A DNA stretch of 45,800 bases. Source: Dehalococcoidia bacterium (GTDB taxonomy: Bacteria > Chloroflexota > Dehalococcoidia > Bin125). Under the pieces are notes generated by a model, which was not told the DNA's origin, made no database searches, and saw nothing but the letters and a program-made list of their open reading frames with translations. A program made the translations under genes and the position numbers. How positions within the stretch are numbered: position 1 is the first letter of the stretch; each line of letters begins with the position of its first letter. Where the stretch lies: contig JAJDYG010000032.1 of NCBI GenBank assembly GCA_022822855.1, positions 1 through 45,800 of the forward strand, written 5' to 3'. This document shows, in pieces, positions 24,676 to 32,693 of the stretch.

Positions 24676-26007
24676 ATGGTCCGATTGAGCGAGTTGCATC
24701 CCGAAGAAGCCCAGCACATGCTCGGGCGCGCCGCGCTGCTGAAGCGAAGCAGTTTCGACTTCGACGCCACCCCCTGGATCACGCCCAGACCGCTGCCCGA
24801 ATCGCGGATCGCACTGATCTCGACGGCTGCCCTGCATCGGCGCGACGATCCCGCCTTCCGCTTCGGCGACACCGGCTACCGGCTCATCCCCGACGACATC
24901 GATCCGGCCGAGCTCGTCCAGTCGCACATCAGCGTCAACTTCGACCGCACTCACTACCAGCGCGACCTCAACGTCGTCCTGCCCGTCGACCGCATGCGCG
25001 AACTCGCCGATGCCGGAGAAATCGGCGGCGTCTCTCCGATCCACTTCTCCATCCTCGGAGCCACCGAGTCCTTCCTCTTCGAGCAGACCGCCGCCGAAAT
25101 CGCCCGCCGGATGCACGATCTGGAAGTCGACACAGCCATGCTCGTCCCGGTTTGACCGGTCTGCACGGCCGCCGTCGGCGTCCTCTCGCACTTCCTTCAG
25201 CGCAACGGAATCGCGACCACCAGCATCAGCCTGATCCGCGAACAGTCCGAGGCGGTCCGGCCGCCCCGCGCACTCTGGGTGCCGTTCCCGCTTGGCCGTC
25301 CGCTCGGAGTCGCCGACAATCCCGAGTTCCAACGCGATGTCCTGCGCAGCGCCTTGCAACTGCTCGAGACCGCTACCGAGCCCACCATCGCCGACTACCC
25401 GCACGAAGCGCCCGATGGAAACGGCGACGGCGTCTGGGCCTGCTCCATCGAGCTACCCACCCCCGAGATGAGCGAGCTGGAGTCCTCGGTCCGGACCGAA
25501 GTCGATCTGCTCATGCCTCGCTACCAGGAGGCCCGTCGCACGCGCGGACGAACGACCTTCGGGATGAGCGGCGCGACCGTCGACCAGATCGACAAAGTCG
25601 TCTCATTCGCGATCGCCATCGCCGAGGGTTCCGGATTCGAGCAAGTCCCCGCCGTCGCGTCCGGTCCCAACTGGAGGCATCGAATGCCGATGCTCGTCCG
25701 CTTCGTCGCCGAAGACCTCCGCGCCCTCTACCAGGAGGCCGTCACCTCCGAAGCGGGCTCCCAACCCCCGTCCCAGCGCGATATCCACACCTGGATCTTC
25801 CAGGAGACCGCCCTCGGCCGCCTGCTCAAGCAGATCGGCCAGCAGATCACCGACCACGACGATCCGCGGCTCCGCCTGATGCGAGGCTTCATCATCCCCG
25901 AAGGCTTCTGGGAGGGCGACCACGCCTTCGGAGGAGTCCCCGCCGGCATGACCACCGACGAATACGTCCGCAGCATCCGCCCCTACCTGATCGGCGAGAA
26001 CACCTGA
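24676..26007 (+). CDS. PrdB-like selenoprotein (D-proline/glycine reductase family), copy 2
   Basis: Predicted 443-aa selenoprotein, a close paralogue of the gene just upstream, with in-frame TGA at 25153-25155 (Sec160). The site reads MLVPV-U-PVCTAAVGV. Blocks shared with copy 1 run on both sides of the TGA: LHPEEA, FDATPWITP, RFGDTGYRLIPDDIDP, NFDRTHYQRDLNVVLPVDR and GEIGGVSP before; FLQRNG, TTSISLIREQ, RALWVPFPLGRPLGVADNP, QRDVLRSALQLLETATEPTI and FIIPEGFW after. Conservation past TGA argues against a stop codon or a decayed gene. Ribosome site GGAGGA at the right distance. The two copies probably form one operon; whether they pair as a heteromer or act on different substrates is unknown. 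Read naively, each would be split into two ORFs. Confidence 0.85.
25167..25183 (+). promoter_or_regulatory. Candidate bacterial SECIS hairpin, copy 2
   Basis: CGCC (25170-25173), loop GTC (25174-25176) and GGCG (25177-25180), with GG (25167-25168)/CC (25182-25183) below a C/T mismatch. The loop begins 18 bases after TGA, exactly as in copy 1. Compared with copy 1 the A-T pair at the third upper position is replaced by G-C, a compensatory change (ACC to GCC and GGT to GGC codons). Confidence 0.6.
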
Positions 26008-26077
26008 ACTCGCACGGGGATTGCACTCCCGGTACGCTCCGACTACTTGAGGTCTGACCAGATGTGGTGGAGTCGTT

Positions 26078-28258
26078 GTGAGCGAAGCACTCCCAGCCGT
26101 GTCAGACCCGCTCCTGGCCGCGCTCAAGGAGTCCTACGGCTACGACTCCTTCCGACCCCAGCAGCGCGAAACGATCGAGCACGTCCTCAACGGCGGCGAC
26201 GCGCTCGTCCTGATGCCGACCGGCGGCGGCAAGTCGCTCTGCTACCAGCTTCCGGCCATCCTCACCGACGGCCTCACCGTCGTCGTTTCGCCCCTGATCG
26301 CCCTGATGCACGACCAGGTCACCGCGCTCCAGCGAGCCGGCGCCAATGCCCAATACCTGAACAGCACCCTCTCGCCGATGGAAACCGCCGAGGTCGAGCG
26401 CTCAGTCCTCGATGGTTCGGTCAAGCTGCTGTACGTCGCCCCCGAACGAGTCAACACCGACCGCTTCCGCAACCTGCTCGAGCAGCGCAACCCCAGCCTG
26501 ATCGCGATCGACGAGGCGCACTGCATCTCCGAATGGGGCCACGAGTTCCGCCCCGACTACCGCGTCCTCCGACGCCTGACCGAGCGCTTCGTCGACGTCC
26601 CCACGGTCGCCTGCACCGCCACCGCCACGCCGCAGGTCCAGCGCGACATCATCGACCAGCTCGACCGTCCCCGCATGCAGACCTACATCACCAGCTTCAT
26701 GCGCGACAACCTGACCCTGCGCATCCTGCCCAAACGCAAGTCCGTGGATCGGCTGGCCGCTCGCATACGCGCCCTGTCCGGCGGCGCAGCCATCGTCTAC
26801 AGCCAGTCGCGCAAGAGCACCGAAGAAACCGCCGAGCGCCTGCGTCAACACGGAATCGATGCCGAGCACTACCACGCCGGCATGAACGGAGACTCACGGC
26901 ACGGCGTGCAAGACCGCTTCCTCAACGGCGAAACGCCCGTGATCTGCGCCACGATCGCTTTCGGCATGGGCATCGACAAACCGGATATCCGCCTGGTCGC
27001 CCACCTCGACATGCCGCCCTCGATCGAGTCCTACTACCAGGAGACGGGCCGCGCCGGCCGCGACGGCCAGCCCTCCGAATGCCTGCTCTTCTACACCAAG
27101 GGCATCTGGCATCAGCAGATGTACTTCATCAGGCAGCTCAGCGACGAGGCCGAACGCCAGCAGCGCATCAATCGCCTGCGCACGATGATGAACTTCTGCG
27201 AGCAGTCCCAGTGCCGCTGGTCGAGAATCCTCCAGTACTTCGGCGAACAGCCGACCAACCCGCAATGCGGTCACTGCGACCAGTGTCTCGACGAACAGCC
27301 TGAACTGGACGCCGCCCCATCAGCTCGCACCGTCGATCCCGACGACCCGCCCGGCCCACCTGGCCAGGACGAACCGAGACCGCTGAGCGCCGAGGAGGAT
27401 CGGCTCTACGAAGCGCTCCGAGAGGAACGCACGCGCCTCGCAAGGGAAGCCGAAACCTCGGCCTACATCGTCGCCAGCAACCGCGAACTCGCGGACATCG
27501 CCCGCCGCCGACCTCGCACCACCGCGGAACTCATCGAGATCAAGGGAATCCGTCACCGCAAGGCGGCCCGTTTCGGCCGGGAGTTGCTGGACGTGGTCGC
27601 GCAACACTCGCCGGAGGCGCCCGCCGCCACGGACGACACCGCAGGAGAGATCCAATTGACCCTCGAGACCCCTCCCGAGTCCTGGCAACAACGTTTCAAC
27701 GCCCTCGCCGAATGGCGGACCCTCACCAGCGCGCACGAGAACTGCGATCCCTCCGACCTCCTCACCTTCCCCGCCATGCGCCACCTCGCCGAGCACCCGC
27801 CGCCCACAACCGAAGCCCTGTCGACCACCGACGGCGTCGGCTCGCTGGCAACCGACCGCTACACCGAAGAGCTATCTGCCATCCTTGGAATCCACCCAGC
27901 ACAACCCGAGCCTCCAGTGCCGGAACCCCTAAACCGTTCCGACCCAGTCCCCAGTTGGCAAACGACACTCGATCTCTACCAGGCTGGCCACACCATCCTC
28001 GCCATCGCCGAGCGCCGGATGCTCTCGCCGGGAACGATATCGACCCATCTGGTAACCGCGCTCAGAAACGGACACGACGTCGATCTGCGTCCCGCCCTAC
28101 CGCCAACCGACCTCATCCAGTCCGTCCGCCGCCTGCTGGGCGCAGACCCCGACGCCAGCGTCTCCGCGCTGCAAGAACGTTTCGACTACCGCCTGTCGAA
28201 CGCCGAGATGCACCTGGTCGTCGCCCATCTGCGACCCCCGGAGATCGTCGACGACTAA
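26078..28258 (+). CDS. recQ: ATP-dependent DNA helicase RecQ
   Basis: RecQ, 3'-5' DNA helicase in recombination and repair, 726 aa, GTG start with GGTGGAG upstream. Motif 0 is FRPQQRETI, Walker A MPTGGGKS (residues 46-53), DEAH near 145 with CISEWGHEFRPDY, then the aromatic-rich loop region and the helicase C domain (QETGRAGRDG). The RQC zinc site is C-x...C (CEQSQCRW, CGHCDQC). An HRDC domain follows (about 440-515, REERTRLAREAETSAYIVAS). The long tail holds a degenerate second HRDC-like stretch and an HTH_40-type helix-turn-helix (about 630-665, LDLYQAGHTILAIAERRMLS) seen in some long RecQ proteins. It converges with lhr, with only 5 bp between stops. Confidence 0.95.
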   Translation: MSEALPAVSDPLLAALKESYGYDSFRPQQRETIEHVLNGGDALVLMPTGGGKSLCYQLPAILTDGLTVVVSPLIALMHDQVTALQRAGANAQYLNSTLSPMETAEVERSVLDGSVKLLYVAPERVNTDRFRNLLEQRNPSLIAIDEAHCISEWGHEFRPDYRVLRRLTERFVDVPTVACTATATPQVQRDIIDQLDRPRMQTYITSFMRDNLTLRILPKRKSVDRLAARIRALSGGAAIVYSQSRKSTEETAERLRQHGIDAEHYHAGMNGDSRHGVQDRFLNGETPVICATIAFGMGIDKPDIRLVAHLDMPPSIESYYQETGRAGRDGQPSECLLFYTKGIWHQQMYFIRQLSDEAERQQRINRLRTMMNFCEQSQCRWSRILQYFGEQPTNPQCGHCDQCLDEQPELDAAPSARTVDPDDPPGPPGQDEPRPLSAEEDRLYEALREERTRLAREAETSAYIVASNRELADIARRRPRTTAELIEIKGIRHRKAARFGRELLDVVAQHSPEAPAATDDTAGEIQLTLETPPESWQQRFNALAEWRTLTSAHENCDPSDLLTFPAMRHLAEHPPPTTEALSTTDGVGSLATDRYTEELSAILGIHPAQPEPPVPEPLNRSDPVPSWQTTLDLYQAGHTILAIAERRMLSPGTISTHLVTALRNGHDVDLRPALPPTDLIQSVRRLLGADPDASVSALQERFDYRLSNAEMHLVVAHLRPPEIVDD

Positions 28259-28263
28259 TCCAA

Positions 28264-31200
28264 CTAATCGGCCGCCGCCGCTCCCGACGAGGCCGGCTCC
28301 AACGGCACGCCGTCGACCAGGGTCAACTTCGCCCCCAGCCTCGACGCCACCTTCTGACCCGGAATCAGGATCCCCACCAGGTTGCACGGATCACTCGCTG
28401 CAATCGTGATCTGCTCGTCGGTCGTCGCAGCGCGGCGGACGGCTCTGAGCTGATCCAGCGCAGCCGGCAACGCGAATTGCTCGCCCAGCAGACCCTGGAT
28501 AAACCGACCGCCCCGAATCTCGCCCCGCGCCTCGAGCCGACGCAACGCCCGCAGCACATCGCGCCACTGGATCGTCAGGCTCTCCCGCGTCGCCAGCTCC
28601 CGCGAAACCACTCCGTACCGCTGGAGCAGGATGTTCGCCACCCGCTCGGCCAGCTCGTCAGCCTCGATCGGATCCGCGGGACCCTCCATCGTCGGAGGCA
28701 GCGCCGCCCAGCGGCCCGCCGGACCCTCGCCGATGAACACCCCGCCGCCTCCGTAGCGCGGCCGTCGAGTCTTGCGGTTAGGCCGAATCAGTTGCCGAAG
28801 CCCCTGGAAACCGTCGGCGTGCGCCAGACCCGTCGCGACCAGCTCGCGCAGCCCGGTCTCGACATCCGTCGCGAGCCGCCGCGTGCCGTCGACTAGCTCG
28901 TCGAAGAACAGCGCCCCGCGCTCCTCCAACAGACTCAGGATCTGGCTGGCCGCTCCGCCGTCGGCATGAAGCTGCTCGGCCACATCCGGCTGCGGCTCAG
29001 GCGCAGACCGTCCCCGGGCCGCCGGAGTCGGCGCCGGTCGACGAACCGCCATCAGCAGCGAGCGGAAATCGCGCCGCAACGCCAGCGCGATCGGAGTCGT
29101 CTTGGTCGGCGCTCGCCGAGCCGATCGCGCCGTCAGCCGAGCCCAGGCGACATCCCCCCCAAGGCAGAGTTCATCCAGCCAGGCCTCCCGATAATCGCCG
29201 ACCCGAGGCGCGATCAACTCACGCTCCCAGGCCGCCGCCGGAGCCTCAAATCCCTGCAGCTGCTCGATCACCGCTCGCACGCCCGCCTTGCCCGACAGCC
29301 GCGTGTCCGGCGTCAGATGCTGCCAGCGCAAGAGGAAGCGCAGGTAATGCTGAACCGTGACCGGCTCAATCTCGGCTCGCAGCCGAGCGATCGTGTAGCG
29401 ATGAATCCGCGCCAGCAGCCGCCGGTCGCAGTACTCCTCGGCATCCTCTTCACCCAGCGTCGGCGTGAACTGACCGCGCATGATCTCGCCGTACGCCTCA
29501 AGCTGCGCTAACCCGTATCCGCAGTCCTGCGCCGACAGGCCGCAGCGCCGCGACAGCGCCTCCGCCACGATCGGCCCCGATATCTCCAGGTGTCCCCGGA
29601 CCAGCTTCAACCGGGCGTCTTCTCGGTCGGCGGGCAGGATCAGCGCCGACTCCGGCACCGAAAAGCCCGCCTCGACCGCGTGGTCGGGGAACAGTTGGCG
29701 AATCGACTCCAGGTGCTCGGCGGCAAACCAGATGGTTCCCTCAGGACCTGCGGCCCGCGCAGCCCGGCCCTCATCTCGCAACTCGGCGAACATCAACGGC
29801 GTCGCAGCATCGGCCAGGGTCGGCGAGACACTCGACAGTTCGCTTTCACGCAGCGCGACCACCGACAGCAGCAGCTCGTGCAGTTCGTCCGCGTCGCGGA
29901 TCGGCGGGAACGCCTCGTCCTGGACCCGCTCGATCGCATCGATGTCCAGCTTGCCCAGGTCGCGCTGCTCGTTGGGCAGCGTCCGGCGAGTCATCACCGC
30001 CCGAGCCCGGCGCTCCTCCAGCGGAGCATCGTCGAGGAACCCGAACGGATTGATGTTGATGATGCTCTGCGCCATCCCCGACGGCGTCACCGTGTCGCGC
30101 GCGTGCAGCCGGATCTCACCCCGCTCGACACGTTCCAGCACCTCGATCAGCGCATCGGTGTCGACCGCCTCGTGCAGGCAGTCATCCATCGTCTGCGCGA
30201 TCAGCGGGTGGTCCGGCACCTCGAGCGGTCCGGCCAGGTTCTCCTGGCAGCCGACCTGCGCCGGGAACACCGCCGCCAGCAGATCGTCGGCGATCATCCG
30301 CTGCAGGTATGGCGGCACTTCCTTCGCTCCGCGCCGTCGAGGCACCGCCAGCGCCCGAGTCGCCGCCCAGCGCCAGCGTGTGTTCCAGAAGGGCGCGTAG
30401 AGCACGGCCTGGCGCAACGACTGCTCCGCGTTGTCCGCCTTCAGATACTCGAACGCCTCCTCGAGCGGGAACGACTGTGTCGGACCCAGCGAGAGCAAGA
30501 TGCCCTCCTCGTTGGCCGCCGCCTGCAACTCGAAGTCGAACCGCACGCAGAAGCGCTTGCGCAGCGCCAGACCCCAGGCGCGGTTCACGCCCGACCCGAA
30601 CGGCGCATGCACGACCAGTTGCTGTCCGCCGCCCTCATCGAAGAACCGCTCAAAGACGACATCGGTGTCGGACGGCATCACCTGCAACGAATCCTGAGCC
30701 TCGGCCAGGTACTCCACCATCTGCTCAGCGGCGATCGCCTGCATGTGGCATTCGCGCTGCAGGTACCGCGACGCCGACTCCGGGTCATCGGCCATCGCGC
30801 CAATATCGCGTCGCAGCTCGCCGACCACCGCCGATAGCTCGATGCTCCGCCCCGGCGCCTCGCCCAGCCAGAATGGGATCGTCGGCGGCGCGCCGTGCGC
30901 ATCTTCGACCCGCACAATCCCCTTGTTCTCCACCCGCCGGATCCGCCACGACGTGCTGCCCAGCAGGAAGATGTCGCCGGCCGCTGTCTCAATCGCGAAG
31001 TCCTCGTTGACCGTCCCGATGAACGCGCCCTCGGGCTCCTTGATCACGCGATAGTCGCCGGTCTCCGGGATCGTCCCCCCGTTGAGGATCGCGGTCATCC
31101 GCGCCGCCCTCCGAGGCTTGACCACGCCGTTGATTCGGTCGCGGTGCAGCAGCGGATTCGAGCGTCCGCCGCCCTCGCCGATGCCCGTGGCGAGCATGTC

Positions 31201-32592
31201 GATCGTCTCATCGAACGCCGACCGCTCCAGTTCGCCGTACGGCGCCGCGCGGTGCATCATCGCGTAGAGCTCGTCTTCCCGCCACTCCTCCTCCGACGCC
31301 GTTTCGGCCACGATCTGCTGGGCCAGCACCTCGATCGGCGCTTTCGGCTGGCAGATTCGGTCTAGGTCGCCGCGTTCCACCGCTCGCACCATCGCCGCGC
31401 ACTCGATTAGTTCGTCCAGCGCCGTCGGGAACAGCGCCCCGTGCGGGATCAGACCGAGCGCGTGGCCCGAGCGTCCCACCCGCTGCAGAAACGTGGCGAT
31501 CCGGCGCGGCGAACCGATCTGGCAGACCAGGTCGACCGAGCCGATGTCGATGCCCAGCTCCAGCGAGGCAGTGGCGACGACGGCCTTGAGATCACCGCTC
31601 TTGAGCCGCTGCTCCATCACGTGGCGGCGCTCCTTGGACAGCGAGCCGTGGTGTCCGGACACGTGCTCCTTGCCCACCCGGATGCCCAGCTCATGCGCGA
31701 CGCGCTCGGCCAGCGAGCGCCGGTTGACGAAGATCAAGGTCGTCCGATGCTGCAGGATCAACTCGGCCAGCCGGTCGTAGACCGCACCCCAGTGCTCATG
31801 CGTCGCCAGCGCCTGCAGCGGCGCGTCCGTCGTCTCGATCCACAACTTCAGTTCGCGCCGGTGGCCCAGGTCGAGAATCCGGCAGGGCAGCGGCCGCGCC
31901 AACTCGTCCAGCCCGGTCAGGAACGCGGCGATCTCGGTCATCGGCTTCTGTGTCGCCGACAGCCCGATCCGCGTCGGCCGCTGCTCGGCTACATGATCCA
32001 GCCGCGCCAGCGTCAGCGAAAGATGCGATCCCCGCTTGTCCCGCACCACGGCGTGAATCTCATCCACGATCACCGTGCGCACCGTGCGCAGGATCTCCCG
32101 CGACCGCTTCGCCGTCAGCATCAGGTAGAGCGATTCCGGCGTCGTGATCAGGATCTGCGGCGGCCGCTTGACGATCGCCTGCCGCTCGGCCTGCGTCGTG
32201 TCGCCGGTCCGCAGACCCATCCGGATCCGCGGCAGCTCAACGCCCCGCTCCTCGGCCAGTTGCCGGATTTCGGTCAACGGCTCCTCGAGGTTGCGCCGGA
32301 TGTCGTTCGACAGCGCCTTCAGCGGTGAGATGTACAGAATCCGCACCTCGTCCGGTAGCTGCCCGCCGTCGCTCTCGCCCTCGCGGATCAGCTCGTCAAT
32401 CCCGGCCAGGAACGCGGTCAGCGTCTTGCCCGACCCGGTCGGAGCCGCAATCAGGCAGTCCTCCCCGGTCCGAATCGCCGGCCAGCCATCCTCCTGCGCA
32501 TACGTCGGCGCGCCAAACCGCCCCTCAAACCAATCCCGCACGATCGGGTGAAAGTCATCAAGGACTGAAGACGAAGTCGCTGCCTGACTCAT
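28264..32592 (-). CDS. lhr: Lhr-type large DNA helicase
   Basis: Lhr family superfamily-2 helicase, 1442 aa, comparable with the about 1,500-aa Lhr of E. coli and actinobacteria. Walker A is APTGSGKT (residues 49-56); then PLKALSNDIRRNL, TTPESLYLML, DEIH box (IVDEIHAVVRDKRGSHLSL) and SATQ. The second RecA domain has FVNRRSLAERVAHELG, HHGSLSKERR and QRVGRSGH. The Lhr winged-helix core follows and then the C-terminal Lhr domain, including HTH-like repeats such as LRRLEARGEIRGGRFIQG. Role in DNA repair (3'-5' unwinding of RNA:DNA hybrids is known for Lhr-core). ATG at 32592; the ribosome site is weak (GGAA). Divergent from the methyltransferase, with an inverted repeat in the shared control region. 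Confidence 0.95.
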   Translation of the reverse strand: MSQAATSSSVLDDFHPIVRDWFEGRFGAPTYAQEDGWPAIRTGEDCLIAAPTGSGKTLTAFLAGIDELIREGESDGGQLPDEVRILYISPLKALSNDIRRNLEEPLTEIRQLAEERGVELPRIRMGLRTGDTTQAERQAIVKRPPQILITTPESLYLMLTAKRSREILRTVRTVIVDEIHAVVRDKRGSHLSLTLARLDHVAEQRPTRIGLSATQKPMTEIAAFLTGLDELARPLPCRILDLGHRRELKLWIETTDAPLQALATHEHWGAVYDRLAELILQHRTTLIFVNRRSLAERVAHELGIRVGKEHVSGHHGSLSKERRHVMEQRLKSGDLKAVVATASLELGIDIGSVDLVCQIGSPRRIATFLQRVGRSGHALGLIPHGALFPTALDELIECAAMVRAVERGDLDRICQPKAPIEVLAQQIVAETASEEEWREDELYAMMHRAAPYGELERSAFDETIDMLATGIGEGGGRSNPLLHRDRINGVVKPRRAARMTAILNGGTIPETGDYRVIKEPEGAFIGTVNEDFAIETAAGDIFLLGSTSWRIRRVENKGIVRVEDAHGAPPTIPFWLGEAPGRSIELSAVVGELRRDIGAMADDPESASRYLQRECHMQAIAAEQMVEYLAEAQDSLQVMPSDTDVVFERFFDEGGGQQLVVHAPFGSGVNRAWGLALRKRFCVRFDFELQAAANEEGILLSLGPTQSFPLEEAFEYLKADNAEQSLRQAVLYAPFWNTRWRWAATRALAVPRRRGAKEVPPYLQRMIADDLLAAVFPAQVGCQENLAGPLEVPDHPLIAQTMDDCLHEAVDTDALIEVLERVERGEIRLHARDTVTPSGMAQSIININPFGFLDDAPLEERRARAVMTRRTLPNEQRDLGKLDIDAIERVQDEAFPPIRDADELHELLLSVVALRESELSSVSPTLADAATPLMFAELRDEGRAARAAGPEGTIWFAAEHLESIRQLFPDHAVEAGFSVPESALILPADREDARLKLVRGHLEISGPIVAEALSRRCGLSAQDCGYGLAQLEAYGEIMRGQFTPTLGEEDAEEYCDRRLLARIHRYTIARLRAEIEPVTVQHYLRFLLRWQHLTPDTRLSGKAGVRAVIEQLQGFEAPAAAWERELIAPRVGDYREAWLDELCLGGDVAWARLTARSARRAPTKTTPIALALRRDFRSLLMAVRRPAPTPAARGRSAPEPQPDVAEQLHADGGAASQILSLLEERGALFFDELVDGTRRLATDVETGLRELVATGLAHADGFQGLRQLIRPNRKTRRPRYGGGGVFIGEGPAGRWAALPPTMEGPADPIEADELAERVANILLQRYGVVSRELATRESLTIQWRDVLRALRRLEARGEIRGGRFIQGLLGEQFALPAALDQLRAVRRAATTDEQITIAASDPCNLVGILIPGQKVASRLGAKLTLVDGVPLEPASSGAAAAD

Positions 32593-32615
32593 ATGTTCCG
32601 CATCATAGCGGGAGA

Positions 32616-32659
32616 CACAGCACTATTCCACAGAATTCGGATAGAATCTTTGTGCTGTG
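32616..32659. promoter_or_regulatory. Inverted repeat in the lhr / methyltransferase divergent promoter region
   Basis: CACAGCAC (32616-32623) and GTGCTGTG (32652-32659) are perfect 8-bp arms around 28 bases that are unusually AT-rich and include ATTC...GAAT words and TAGAAT (32642-32647), a possible -10 for the methyltransferase. TATGAT on the minus strand (32608-32603) is a possible -10 for lhr. The repeat could be an operator controlling both genes. Confidence 0.4.
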
Positions 32660-32693
32660 GGCCTGATGCTCGGTAACCTGATGCGAGGCGCGA

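Noticed and set aside
24543..26057. Long Arg/Pro-rich ORF on the + strand across both selenoprotein copies
   Set aside because: Out-of-frame shadow of a GC-rich coding region; composition is dominated by Arg and Pro.
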